From contig MU619278.1 of NCBI GenBank assembly GCA_025201805.1, forward strand, positions 161,752-225,751: a stretch of DNA of 64,000 nt, in the 5' to 3' direction. Origin of the DNA: Parasitella parasitica. Its lineage: Eukaryota > Mucoromycota > Mucoromycetes > Mucorales > Mucoraceae. Below the pieces are notes generated by a model. The model did not search any database. It had not been told where the DNA came from and saw only the letters and a list, made by a program, of their open reading frames with translations. Made by a program: the position numbers and the translations under genes. Shown piece by piece: positions 1-12,196 of the stretch; within the stretch, counting starts at the first letter, position 1; each line of letters begins with the position of its first letter.

Positions 1-2710
1 CAAACCAACCTCCCGTCTCTCGTTCACCTTTTGAAGATGACGGCTATCCAGCAGATCAACAAACCCCTCATTATGACCACCAGCCTTTATTAGCCTCTGG
101 TCCTCCTGGCGGCGGCTATCCGCCTATACATAATTCTCCCTACGCACTCAGCCCTGGAGGCGCATCACCTTATCCATCCCATAGCAATAACAGTAGTTCT
201 CCTACTGTCCCGCAATACTTTAACCCGCCCTCACCAAATATGCATTACGGTGAAGCACCAAGACGCCAACCTCGTCGTTACAAAACAAGTAAGTCTAAAG
301 TGTGGAGAAGTGGGGGGGGGGAGTTCCTGTTATTAGGCTCTAATTATCGCTTTTTATAGCCAGACAGGTCAAATTGACAAAAGGTAATTTGGTGTTGGAT
401 TGTCCTGTCCCTACCAGTTATTTGGCGAACTTGCCCCACCAAGATGGCAAAGAGTTCACGCACATGAGATATACAGGTGAGGCTTGCTATATAAAATACA
501 CAGATGAGGTCAAGTCTAACTTTCTTGCAGCTGCCACATGTGATCCCAAGGATTTCGTAAACGAGGGCTATACGCTTCGCCAACAAATGCTTGGCCGTAA
601 AACTGAACTGTTCATCGTCTTGACCATGTACAACGTAAGCGTTACCATTCAAGGAGAGATCAGTCTAATCTAACATAACCAAATCGACTTGTTCTAGGAA
701 GACGAAGTCTTATTCACACGTACAATGAATGGTGTCATGAAGAATATTGCTCATCTGTGTACTCGCGAACGTTCAAAGACTTGGTCTAAAGACGGGCCTG
801 GGTGGATGAAGGTTACTGTATGTATTGTTTCTGACGGTCGTAACAAGATCAATCCTCGCACATTGAATGTTTTGTCCTTATTGGGTGTGTACCAGGACGG
901 CGTCGCCAAGAACGTTGTGCACGGGAAGCCTGTTACTGCCCATCTTTACGAATATACGACGCAAATCTCTATCGCCCCTGACATGGAGGTGTTGAAACCT
1001 GGCACCTCCACCAAGAGCATAGCGCCTTGTCAAATTTTGTTTTGCTTGAAGGAAAAGAATCAGAAGAAAATCAATTCGCATCGCTGGTTTTTCCAAGCCT
1101 TCGGTCCTGTCATCGACCCTCACGTCTGCGTCTTGATCGATGTCGGTACAAAGCCCGGCCGCACATCTATTTATCATCTTTGGAAGGCATTTGACATCAA
1201 CTCCAACATTGCTGGTGCTTGTGGTGAGATTCGTGCAATGGCAGGCACAGCTGGTGTTGCTCTGTTAAATCCTCTCGTTGCTGCCCAGAACTTTGAGTAC
1301 AAAATGTCCAATATTTTAGACAAGCCTCTGGAATCTGTCTTTGGGTATATCTCTGTACTACCAGGTGCTTTCTCTGCTTATCGCTTCAAGGCCCTTCAAA
1401 ACGATGTCGATGGCCATGGTCCATTGGAAAAGTATTTCTTGGGCGAGACTCAGCACGGCGGCGACGCTGATATCTTTACTGCTAACATGTATCTGGCCGA
1501 AGATCGTATTCTGTGTTATGAACTGGTAGCTAAAAAGAAAGCTCATTGGTTATTGCACTATGTGTCTAGTGCGTACGGTGAGACTGATGTTCCTGACAAA
1601 GTGGACGAGTTCATCTCTCAACGTCGACGTTGGTTGAACGGCTCCTTCTTTGCTGGCATCTACGCTCTTTATCATTGGCGTAAGGTGTGGGCCTCAGACC
1701 ACTCTTATATCCGTAAAATGTTGTTTATGTTTGAAGACATCTACAATACTTACAATCTGATCTTTTCCTGGTTTGCTCTTGGTAACTTTTACCTAACATT
1801 CTTCATCTTAACTCGTGCGCTTGCTCCTGCCGAAGAAGGTCAGCCTGGCCTTTCAAGAGCACCCTTCTCTGCGGATGTCGCCAATCTACTGCACAACATT
1901 CTCAACTACATCTACATTATCCTGCTTGTTATCCAATTCATCATTGCTCTTGGTAATCGTCCTCAAGGCTCCAAGATCGCTTACACTGGCTCCATGGTAT
2001 TCTTTGCGCTCCTAATGATTTACATGATGTTTGCCGCTATTTGGATTACTGTTGTTGGCGTCACTACGATTGTCCAGGACTCTGATGGCCAGTTCATTGC
2101 CATGCTGGGCCAAAGCACTTTTAGAAACATCATCATCTCGCTATGCTCAACCTACGTCATGTACTTTGTCTCTAGCTTCATGTTTCTTGATCCCTGGCAT
2201 ATGTTTAGCAGCTTCATCCAGTACATTCTCTTGTCTCCCAGCTACACCAATGTTCTCAATATTTACGCGTTTTGTAATACCCATGATGTCTCGTGGGGTA
2301 CCAAAGGCGACAATACTGTAGCCACTGATCTGGGGGTGGTCAAGGCCAAGAAGGATGGATCAGGCGATTTGGCTGTCGAGGTTGAAGTGCCCACAGAAGA
2401 AACGGACATTAATGCTGCATACAATGATGCCATGACTGAGCTGCAGAAGGTGGTAGAACCAGAAAAGGCTCATCGTGACGCCAAAACCAAACAAGAGGAC
2501 TACTATAGATCGTTCCGTACTAGACTTGTTTTGTCGTGGATCGTCTCCAACTTGGCTTTGGTTGTTGCCATCACTAACACCTCTGTCATTACAACTGGCG
2601 ATCGTTCAGCTGCTTATCTTGGCTTTGTGCTTTGGTCTGTAGCAGGCTTGTCGTTGATCAGATTTACTGGTTCAACGTTGTACCTCATATTCAAAGTCTT
2701 TAGTGGATAA
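1..2710 (+). CDS. Chitin synthase, 3' part (N-terminus outside window)
   Basis: Membrane enzyme that polymerises UDP-GlcNAc into chitin. Exons 1-288, 360-476, 531-634 and 698-2710 join in phase. The N-terminal part seen is Pro/Gly/Ser/Tyr-rich and ends in RRYKT. It is followed by the conserved region of division-1 (class I-III) enzymes: [40 protein letters not shown] and [10 protein letters not shown]. The catalytic region shows AEDRI and then [11 protein letters not shown], the QRRRW product-binding motif. After this come several hydrophobic segments and a short C-terminal tail ending VFSG. The first exon enters the window in frame with its first full codon at base 3. Splice sites restore the family sequence exactly at each junction. 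The exact class cannot be fixed from this part. Confidence 0.95.
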
Positions 2711-3299
2711 ATCTAATATAAATCGTTCTGTCGTATCCATCTCTCAATTTTGTATTTTCTTCGCCAATATCCCCTTTCTACTACTACTCTATATATACAT
2801 ATCTACAAAAATTGATAATAAAAAGTTTATCAACAAATTCAAGTTATACACATATGCTCATTTATATTTATATGCACACTGCATAATCCTAAAGGGTGGC
2901 TATTCTAAAGCCTATACGATACCACAGTTTTTTTTTTTTTTTGCTGATTAGTATTGCATGATTTGCTTGAATAATTGGCCCTTCGATGCTTATTATCTAA
3001 TCATAGCTGTCCTGATAAGGGTCCCTTGGTACGGCGGTATATTTCTGAATCATTGGCTTGGTCAAACAAGCTAAGAATGATGCCCTTGAATTTCATTTTA
3101 TACAAGAGCAAAATAAGAGTTCAAACTGATTCAGGAAAGGCTCAACGCATGAAAGGCGGATTTACGAGAAATAAAAGTTTATTTCATCTAAATAATATAT
3201 AATATACATTTTTAATGTGTGCGTGTAGAAGATTTTTTTTGCTATGCTAGAAGAGAAGGATGAGTAGTAATGATTATAAAATAAAGGGTTGTAGATTAT
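2711..3299. other. Convergent intergenic region
   Basis: Lies between the 3' ends of chitin synthase and PCK. A+T-rich with two T-runs (around 2930 and 3232). No ORF with recognisable coding character; probably just the two 3' UTRs. Confidence 0.6.
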
Positions 3300-5014
3300 T
3301 TAAAGCTTAGGTCCAGCAGCCAAAGTTTCAGAAGCAGCCTCGTCTTCATAAGTCTTGAAGTTGTCAACAAACATCTGACCAACCTTACGGAGAGATTCGT
3401 CGAATTCAGCATCAGTGCCATTCCAAGCAGTCTTGGGGTTCAAAAGTTCAGAAGGAACACCAGAGACAGCCTTAGGGATTTGCAAGTTGAAAATTTCAAG
3501 ATCTTCGTAGTCAGCCTTAGCCAATTCACCGTTGTGGATAGCATCCAAGATAGCACGAGTGTACTTGAGAGGGCAACGCTTAGATGTTGCAGCAGAGCCA
3601 CCGATCCAACCAGTGTTGATCAACCAAGCGTCAGCCTTGTGAGTAGACATCTTCTGGGCCAACATGGTGGCATAGCGTTGAGGGTGGAGAACCAAGAAAG
3701 GAGCACCGAAACAAGCACTGAAAGTAGCTTGAGGCTCAACAATACCGTCTTCAGTGCCAGGAACCTTAGTAGTGTAACCGCTGATAAAATGATACATGGC
3801 TTGCTCAGCAGTCAACTTGGAGACAGGAGGCAAGACACCAAAAGCATCGCAGGTCAACAAGATGATGTTCTTGGGGTGAGATCCCATACATGGTAACTTG
3901 GCATTGGGAATGTGGTAGATAGGATAAGCACAACGGGTGTTCTCGGTCAAGAAATCATCAGAGTAGTCAACAACGCGAGTTTCTTCGTCCAAGACAACGT
4001 TCTCCAAAATGGCACCAAACTTGATGGCGTTGAAAATATCAGGCTCCTTCTCACCAGACAAGTCAATGCACTTGGCATAACAACCTCCTTCAATGTTAAA
4101 GACGCCATCGTCTGACCAGCAGTGTTCATCATCACCAATCAACTTACGCTTGGGATCAGCGGAAAGAGTGGTCTTACCAGTGCCTGACAAACCAAAGAAG
4201 AGGGAAACATCACCGTCGGGACCCTCGTTGGCAGAAGAGTGGAGAGAGAGAACACCAGCCTTGGGCATCAAATAATGCATAACAGTGAAAATACCCTTCT
4301 TCATCTCACCAGCATACTCGGAGCCGAGGATAACCATTTCGTTGCGCTTAAAGTTGATGGAAACAGAAGTGGTGGAGCTCATGCCAGTGGTGTAACGGTT
4401 GGCAGGGAACTCGCCAGCGTTGAAGATGGTGAAATCAGGAGTACCAAAGTCCTCGAGTTCTTCCTCGGTAGGGCGGATCAACATATTGCGCATGAACAAC
4501 AAGTGATAAGCACGAGAAGCAACAACACGGACCTTGATACGATATTTGGGATCCCAACCAGCAAAACCATCAAAGACATACAAACGAGGGCGAGTGTTGA
4601 GGTAATCGATAGCACGTTCACGATTAATCAAAAAGACACGCTCGCTGATGGGAGTATTCACAGGGCCCCACCAAACATCCTTTTGAGAGGACTCTTCTTC
4701 GACAATACGCTTGTCTTTGGGAGAGCGACCAGTCTTCTTGCCAGAGTAGGCACAAAGAGCTCCAGCAGATGAGATGACAGTACCTTGCTCATAAGTCAAA
4801 GCTTGTTCGTAAAGAACGGCGACAGAAGGGTTGCGCATGATAGTAACCTAGCAACGATATTTAGCCTCTGTGTAATACAGTGAATCCATGCTCTTACCTT
4901 ATCATAGTCAATACCCGCGAATTCATGAAGATGTTCTTCGACCTTGGTGTGGACAGAGTTGGAGCTAGTGGGTCTACCACCAGTGTAAGGAGATCCGGGT
5001 CTTGAGGCAACCAT
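3300..5014 (-). CDS. PCK1: Phosphoenolpyruvate carboxykinase (ATP)
   Basis: Gluconeogenic enzyme that converts oxaloacetate and ATP to PEP, CO2 and ADP in the cytosol. Two exons, 5014-4898 and 4847-3300, with a 50-nt intron, give 554 residues, the normal length for ATP-type PEPCK. The start [13 protein letters not shown] lies in a 39-residue first exon and rejoins at [19 protein letters not shown]. The nucleotide-binding P-loop [14 protein letters not shown], the kinase-2-like LIGDDEHCW and the substrate-side [20 protein letters not shown] region are present. No frameshift or missing catalytic residue was seen. Upstream is a TATA-like box and a threefold CCGACT motif, which may mark carbon-source control (inference). 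Confidence 0.97.
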
Positions 5015-5086
5015 TTTGAGAGTGTTTAATATATTTTATTGATGTCAATGAAATCAAAGAACTGAAATTTCTGATTCAGGCTTCTT

Positions 5087-5235
5087 TTTATACTTGGCTC
5101 TTTCCTCGGGAAAGTCGGGCTTGTCAAGCTGCTGAAAGCGTTATTCCGACTAATTATAGTGTGAAATTCGTAACCATTAAACACTACTGGAACGGGACAT
5201 GACGGAAGTGCAAACATGTTCTCGCCTGTCCGACT
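5087..5235 (-). promoter_or_regulatory. PCK promoter: TATA-like box and three CCGACT/AGTCGG sites
   Basis: On the coding strand a TATAAAA box (5087-5093) sits about 75 nt before the start codon. Further upstream the hexamer CCGACT occurs three times in 123 bp: inverted as AGTCGG at 5113-5118, and as CCGACT at 5146-5151 and 5230-5235. The two outer copies also share flanking sequence (GAAAGTCGGRC in opposite orientations). CGG-containing repeats suit a Zn2Cys6 activator, as known for gluconeogenic genes of other fungi. The factor itself is unknown. Confidence 0.4.
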
Positions 5236-6200
5236 TTCTCCTTTAAGAAGCAAGAATGCGCTCTTTACTTTTTCTTTGTTATAGGAGAGAGGCTAGAATA
5301 AGTTAATGCAACAAATAACAGTATTCTATGCAATAATAATAAAAATAAAAAGGATAATCAAATGTAGAAAAATCAGGATTTTAGAGCAAAAGGTCTCAAA
5401 TGAATCACTTCCCCACATTATAACTTGTCCAATCATTAACAACGAGAGTAAAATTCACACATCGTGGGAACTATATTTTAATCTACGATTTCGCCTTTGA
5501 TCTAGTTTGCAAAAGACTCCTTTTTACTAATTTCCACGGAACACAATGTCTTAACTGTATTACTATGACGCTATTGAAATATACGTTGGATGGTATATTT
5601 GCTACAAAAGAACATTCTTTCTACTGCCATCCATTTAACAGATCTTTATTTGCTGCATTGTTATTCTTATTTTTGTCTCTGCAGACTATAAAGCCTTGTT
5701 AATTGAAATGTGTGTTTTCTTCCTCTTGATGTAATTCACTTTCAAGCAGTAAAAATCATGTTACTCATCCTTAATCGAATATTGGGTATTTGCTAATGAC
5801 TGGGATGTAAAAAATATGAATGTCATATGTGATTTCATTAGCTTACCAAACCCAATCGCATTGCTTGAAATTACTCTATATTATATACATACCTTTTTGA
5901 CATGCATTCCCATGGCAACTTTGTCTTGTAAAAATAGTATACAGTGCCTTTGTCTATTTCCAAATTTATTAAGTAGCTAATGAAAATCTTTCATATAGTA
6001 ATTTGCAATGATAATAGAGATGATCAAGTACACACAGGTTCGTGCTATTCTATACGTGGCATTTTTTACCGCACAGAAGTGTCGAATCACCAAATGTAAT
6101 TTTAAAATTAGAGAACAATCAAATACAATGAATTAAAGGGTATAATATGAGAGCAAATAGGAAAAAGATGACTATGCCTACATAAAAATCAGATTAACAT
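5236..6200. other. Intergenic, AT-rich, no gene seen
   Basis: Very A+T-rich stretch between the PCK promoter and the 3' end of the MTC6-like gene. All ORFs are short and lack protein-like composition. No repeat or RNA gene was recognised. Confidence 0.5.
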
Positions 6201-8046
6201 TCATATTATGTACAACAAGGCAATTTTTATACTAACAGGAACTGTTACATACTCCCGTCTAGCCAACATGGCTTTTACCATGGCTTTACGAGACTTGGAA
6301 TTTCTATTTCTCCAAAGACGAGCACATTTTACCCAAGTAAAGATTCCTACTAATATTAAAACAATGACGCCGCCTACGATTGATGTTTGGATCAAGCCTA
6401 AATATTCCTCGCCAGTCTATGAATTCCATCATGGTAAGTTTTCTGATGGCATCCTTAAATTTCGTCACAGCCAGACTTACATCACTTGCCCACCAGCATG
6501 AGCCATACCTTCCAATGACCCAGCAAGTGTTCATATTATAAGCCAAATTCAAATTGACCCACACTTTTTCCTCTGTAATATTTTCAGCGACCATCAGGTT
6601 TCTCAAGATGGTGTTTTGTCGCGGCACTCGAGGAACGTCAAAAATATAATTTTCGGGGCAGGCAGAAAGGGAGCGATCATATGACAATGTGTTTTTGGTC
6701 AAAACCCAGGCACTGGGGTTATTTGCCTTTCTACAAGCTGCACGATATTGATCTGCGCAATCATTGGCCTGCCAGCGACCATTGCTTTTCTTGATGGCTG
6801 CGCATCGAAGCTCGTTGTTATTTGCCGGCTCGTTTACATCCCAAGACCAAATAGTAGACAGCACATTGTCGGCTAAATGTCCACTATCTACTGCAGAGTA
6901 TATTGAGTGTGCGTTTGAATAGTTGGATCGAGTAAAGTAAGGTGAATAGCCGCATTCAGTCTTTTGCATGTGTGTACGTAGCTTTGATCAGTAAAGTTAC
7001 ACGTATATATCATTATACTGTGATCCACTTACTAATTGCAATGCCGATTCATATGAAAACGGCAGCTCTTCATCATCTATAAAAATCCAGGAGCCATCGC
7101 TCAAGCAAGTTGATTCGGTTGCATTCATCAAACCACCCAAACTATTGGAGCTAAATATAGTATTGTTGTCATACATGGAAAGTCGAAAGGTTGTATTTTC
7201 ACTAGAGGGAACAATTCCATATCCAATCATTAATTGGACTTTTTCTTCGATCAGATACAGCCATTGAGGCCAAGACACTTGGGCCGTTTGTTGCTTAATA
7301 ATAGGAAAGTAAGGCTCTCTTCCGTGCGCATAAAAAGAGGCGCTGATGTTGATTCTATCGACTGTCAAATTCGAAGGTGTATAAATGCGAGGTAGCAGTG
7401 CAGAATTGGGTGTGATTGATTTTCGGATGATTTGGCCAAGATTGGAGTCGGTTTTGGCTGTTTCTGAGGCATTTGTGGATAGATCGTGCAAATTCAAGAC
7501 GAGAAATGCAATATCTGTCTTGAACGGGGATCGACTCACTTCTGTTGACACCAAGTAATCATTCACCGTATCCAAAAAGTTACTAAACTTGAAATTAGAC
7601 GCACAAATGTAGCCGTTAGGCAAAGTGATGTCTCCAGATGCCGCTTGTGTGGTCGTATCGTTGCCATGGATACTAAACGGGCATAGCTGCCAATCCAGTT
7701 CTATCGGATCCCAATACAGATCTACGACAAGTCTTTTATATCCCATGATCAGTACATTATCCACTTCTGATAACTTTTTCTTTGAGTAATCTCGTCCAAA
7801 AAAGGCAGTCGATAATTCTAATGCAGGCCATACAAGTTGATCAATTGTAACATTCATGGCTATATCTCTTTGAATTTGTATAGCTGTTGTTATGTTGGGA
7901 GAATTGAACGAAATGTTTTGATATGGTGTGTCACCCAGATAGGTGAAAGGCTCGAGCACTTGATCATATGATGGCCATGTTGTAGCTAATGCTTTGCTTG
8001 GCAGCAATTGCAGTATTAGCAGCCGTAACAAAAACGAAACTATCAT
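6201..8046 (-). CDS. MTC6: MTC6-like type I membrane protein with C-type-lectin-like domain
   Basis: Three exons (8046-7033, 6981-6481, 6416-6201), all joined in phase 0, give 576 residues. An N-terminal signal peptide (MIVSFLLRLLILQLL) is followed by the family hallmark RDIAMNVTIDQL and YKRLVVDLYWD. Then comes a cysteine-containing C-type-lectin-like region (IWSWDVNEPANNNELRCAA, DCADQYRAACR, CWVIGRYGSC). A single membrane helix (VGGVIVLILVGIFTW) and a basic tail close the protein. MTC6 proteins are linked genetically to telomere capping in yeast, but the biochemical role is unknown; topology suggests the endomembrane system. The acceptor of intron 1 could also lie 18 nt further on, in the same frame. 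The 5' leader runs into a poly-T tract and assembly gap. Confidence 0.85.
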
Positions 8047-8076
8047 AAGCTTCTTCTTATTCTCTGACAATGGCAA

Positions 8077-8086
8077 NNNNNNNNNN

Positions 8087-8136
<50 letters not shown>
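8077..8136. other. Assembly gap (10 N) plus about 50-bp poly-A run
   Basis: Ten N at 8077-8086 are followed by an uninterrupted A run to 8136, just upstream of the MTC6-like start codon. The true sequence and length here are uncertain. The run is probably a T-rich promoter tract on the coding strand that collapsed in assembly. Confidence 0.9.
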
Positions 8137-8138
<2 letters not shown>

Positions 8139-10192
8139 TGAGATATCCTAAATTATTTTCTCGGTAGAATATTAAATTATGAACAGAGCGAGGAGGAAGG
8201 CCCAATCAAAGTCAGATTAGATAAACCCAAAGCAAGATGATAAACTAGGCTGTATAATAGACGAGAGCAGGTTATTAGTTACTTTATCATGTATTCATAA
8301 GGTCTACTCGCCGTTCTTGAAATCTGTGCGACAAAATATCAAACATTTAGTGATGCTTGAAATACCTATTTCAATTGAAACATATCAAGCAAAGCAAAGA
8401 CAGTTTGATACATCTATATCATCGCATTAAGCCTTGGATACGATGCCCTTTTTATGAAGAAGAGATAGATATGAAATCACCCCTTGTATTTACTTCTAAA
8501 GTTGCATATAAATTGCCTAGCCAGGTTTGTAATATACCAGAAATTGGATATGGTATTATTACGCCCATTACTTCAATGTGGCTGCTATCTAATGATAAAA
8601 TATTTGACTGAATCGATTGATTTGCTATCCATGCGAGTTTTGTCAAAAATGATTGATGCTATTTCAAAATTTATAAATGATTGCTATTCGAAAAAAAACT
8701 TTATTTTATAAAGAATAGGATGCGAATAGACCAATTTATAATTAAAAACAAGAACACAGCAAAATAAACACAATCCAACGAGGAATAGAGTGTATAAATG
8801 CTTTGTTTGGTTTTGTAATTCCCATTCAAGTTTCGAATTTTTGAGAAGTCGGCGTTGAATCAAGTATACTGTATCTCATTTTCAAAAACTAGTTAAAAAT
8901 ATATAGAAGCTTCAGAAAACTATAAAAAAATATGTGCGTATGCAACAAAGCGTGAAAAAAATGGTCATGTATTTTGATTTGAAATAAGAGCTCATTCAAC
9001 AGAGTAAATCATATTGAAAGTCGGGCGAAATAGCTTGAATCAACCAAATTGGGAGATTCGAAATCCAAAAAAGGCGATTTTTTAAGCTGTACACTTCGTT
9101 CTAATTAATAATATGTTGATATGTTAACGCTTGTTTACTGAATTTCAGCAACACTTATGACAATTTTTGAAAGAAATCAAAATGGGTTGCGATTTATTGA
9201 CCTGATGAAAGATAAGCGAAATCATGAATCATTTTGTAAAAAGGAGCGAGTGAGACAAAGTAAGCAAAAGGTGTATTGCCATCACCAACAAAAACGAGCG
9301 GATAAGCCTGTAATAAAAGGACAGGTAGTATATCTGTCAAGTTCAACAGTCAGTTAATCCGCTTTCTCTGAAGTTTGTTGGCCACGAACAGCTTTTCTGT
9401 AAAGACACTATTGAGAACGGAGGTTTGTCAGTTTGTGTTTGATGCATTAAAATGTGGAACAAGGTTTAGTAACAAGTAGATTATGTTTGAGACATTGCTC
9501 ATTTTTAAATAAGTCTCGATTCCGAATGGCGAATCTCGTAAGTATTAATCAGTACACAAATGACATAATTTCCCACAATATTGATTTGAGATCTTATTAG
9601 TGTACCTGTATACGCCAGATTTTTGTTTGCTTAATTTGCTTATGTAAGTTTCAGGTATATGGTGGCATTTATCTATGGGTGATGTAGGCGGGTATGGTGG
9701 GCACAATATGTATTAAGGCTGTTGGCTTGACCTATAATCGACGCTTCCAAAATTTAAGTCTTGCAAAACCAAGACGAAGTTATTAGCTGATCAGGCATAC
9801 CTCATATTGTCATTATTATTAAGCAACTATTTTTATAGGCATCATAGCTGGTGGAAGATATTCATTTTCTCCTTAAATTGGCATTCATGACAAAAATTGA
9901 CTGAACTTTTTTTGGCAAAACATGTGTTTTAGGAGTCTCCAAACAACCACCAAAGCGTACTAGTTGTCCAAATTCATGAAAATACACCGAACAAGGTTTA
10001 TTCACTTTTTGTTCTTCAATAATGAGCAAACGGCCAAAACGCTGATGCATAATAATAGCAGATAGAATTTAGTATTTATAAAAAGAAGGGAATAAGTGAT
10101 ATATATAGAGAAATATAATATATATATAATATATATAATGGTGTGCAGTAGTGATGGCAAAAGGCAGTATAAAAAAAAAAAAAAAAAAAAAA
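8137..10192. other. Gene-poor AT-rich region holding a dispersed repeat
   Basis: No supported gene. The short ORFs at 8357-8611 and 9157-9357 have no coding signature. It contains copy 1 of a dispersed repeat, listed separately. An (AT)-rich tract at 10097-10140 and an A20 run at 10171-10190 precede the stop of the next reverse-strand gene. Confidence 0.5.
8748..9105. repeat. Dispersed repeat, copy 1
   Basis: Shares long blocks with 42158-42430 in the same orientation: ACAGCAAAATAAACACAAT, ATGCTTTGTTT, TTTTTGAGAAGTCGGCGT, CATGTATTTTGATTTGAAAT, AAGTAAATCAT-like and TTAAGCTGTA. It contains about 50 bp (8885-8930) missing from copy 2. It has no ORF and no obvious terminal repeats. An old non-coding transposon remnant is the likely origin. 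Confidence 0.75.
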
Positions 10193-12196
10193 CTATTCTT
10201 CTGACAGTGTGCCCAGCTCATTACTGCGACGAATGGAAGAAATGGACGAACCAGATGACTTTCTGGATGTTGTTTCTGCATTTTCTTCTTCACTTAAAGA
10301 GCCAACAGCGCTGTCACTGCTTACAACGGCAGAAGTTTCAGGCTCTTCTTTAACAGGAGTCCAACCCATGCCACTCATTCTACGTAACGCTTTAGCCCAA
10401 CTACTCGAGCCGTTGCTACTTGTGCTGGTAGACTTTGATGCTTCAGGTTGTGGCCCTCCTTTTGTTACTATAGATGAATGTCTGCGTTTATCTTCCTGCG
10501 AAGAGGCTAGATTGGAAGGTTCCTGAAGAGTTTCAATGGAAGGTAGATAGGATGGTTTGAATCCCCAGGATGAGATGGTTCTGCGACGATTACGGTTGGC
10601 TGAAGTAAGTAATTTAGATGCTGCTCCATTTGCAGCAGGTTCAACAGTTGATACAGTTTTAGTAGGTGTTGGCCCTACTCCTCTTTCACTATTTGCTCCT
10701 GCTCCTGCTCCTTCTCCTTCTCCTTCTGCTGGATTATTTGCTAGGTCAGATGATTTTTGATTTGTAGGTGTTGTGGGCTGATCGATACTAAGAACATCTT
10801 CCAGTTGCTTGTTGTTGATAATCTTCATTAATATCTTGTTCATGTAAAGTTGGAGTGCACGATTTGTATCTTGGAGGGTCTTGATTTCTTCGTTTAATTC
10901 TATTCAGATGTATTTAGTAAATGCTACATGCCATTGTGTGAATTAACAAAATACTTTGAATAGTTCGATCTGATTGATTATTCCAATCCGGTACAGACGA
11001 GGCCAATTCAGCAGCAAGGTTCAAACCTTGGTTATTACTTGAAGTGCTGATCGATTCTTTCATAGCCGGGCTATCTTCCACCTGATATGGCGTTAATATA
11101 TCTATATTTATAGGGATATACGTACTATTGAAATTTTACCTGCATAATTGGATTCATGATAAATTCACCGTTGATGGTCTTTTCATGTAACAAGATTTGA
11201 TAACTTTCGTTTTCCTCCATCAACCCTTGATATAATTTTTTAATGCTAGCAATCTCATGCTGTAAATGAGTTTCATGAAGTGATTTATCTTGTAATTCGG
11301 TTTTTTGCTCTTGAATAACTGACTTTAATTTCTCGACTTCGTTTTTCAAATCGAAAATCAACTTGTCTTGAGCTTTGATGGTTCTTTGGGCGATTTTTGT
11401 TTCGCGGGCATAGGAAGAGTCCATTACAGCTAATTTTGAAGCAGGTCTCTCGTTCGCTAACAATGAATATCTGCCATTGTTGTCGTTTGAAGCTGCACCC
11501 GGTTGCTGTTCGCCAATATTGGATAGGCCGCTTGTAAATGGACTCATAATGCCCACTGTACTGGTGGTGACGCTACGTTTTCTGGTTGTGCGCGGTGTGC
11601 GTGGCTCGCCTGTGTTACTGAGACTGAGAGTTCTGATTTGGTTATAGAGATCTGCTTCTTTTTGTTGCCATAGAGACTTATCGGTTTCATAAACCTGTAA
11701 CTATAAACAAGAATGTTTTTTAATTTACACAAGAAGATGGTTTCGTGCAACATTAGGGTCCTTACTTCAAAGCTTAGTTTTTTTTCAATGTCTTTCTTGG
11801 CTTTTGTAAGTTGTTGAATCTCTTTTCTTAGAATACCCAGGTCTTGCTCGTGAGCGTACAATTGAGTCTCGAGGCGAGCTTGAGTGTTGCCATAATTTGA
11901 ATTGTCTAGTTGGATAGCAGCCAATTTCTGTATAATAGTAAAATGGTTAATTAGTAAAGAACTCGTATTCTGTCAAGGTCCACGAGAAACTTTACTTGTC
12001 TTAAATAATCATTGTCGTTGTTCAGTGCTTTATGTTGTTTTGTCTGATTATCAATGTCATGTCGAAGCTTTTATCCCTTCATTAGTAAAAGGCATTTCAT
12101 TGTATTGCCGCATCTTACCTCATTTTCAATTTCTTGCCCTTGCTTTATCTGTTCTTGCAACGATTGTATCAAAATAGCAAGTTCGTCGGTGGTCAT
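10193..12196 (-). CDS. Coiled-coil protein with Ser-rich C-terminus
   Basis: Six exons (12196-12119, 12067-11996, 11927-11766, 11700-11140, 11081-10955, 10899-10193) join in phase to 568 residues. The start MTTDELAILIQSL begins a long heptad-rich region across the first half (LETQLYAHEQDLGILRKEI, later IKAQDKLIFDLKNEVEKLK). A second helix follows (ELNEEIKTL-like, ALQLYMNKILMKI). The C-terminal 200 residues are low-complexity (EGEGEGAGAGA, Ser-rich) with a short WGFKPSYLPS-type motif. The layout recalls fungal 'up-regulated during septation' (Uds1-like) coiled-coil proteins, but I cannot confirm that name. The function is therefore open; a cytoskeletal or scaffold role is a guess. Confidence 0.8.

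Noticed and set aside
9157-9357. 66-codon ORF in the gene-poor region
   Set aside because: Basic, low-quality composition and follows directly on a repeat; no support.
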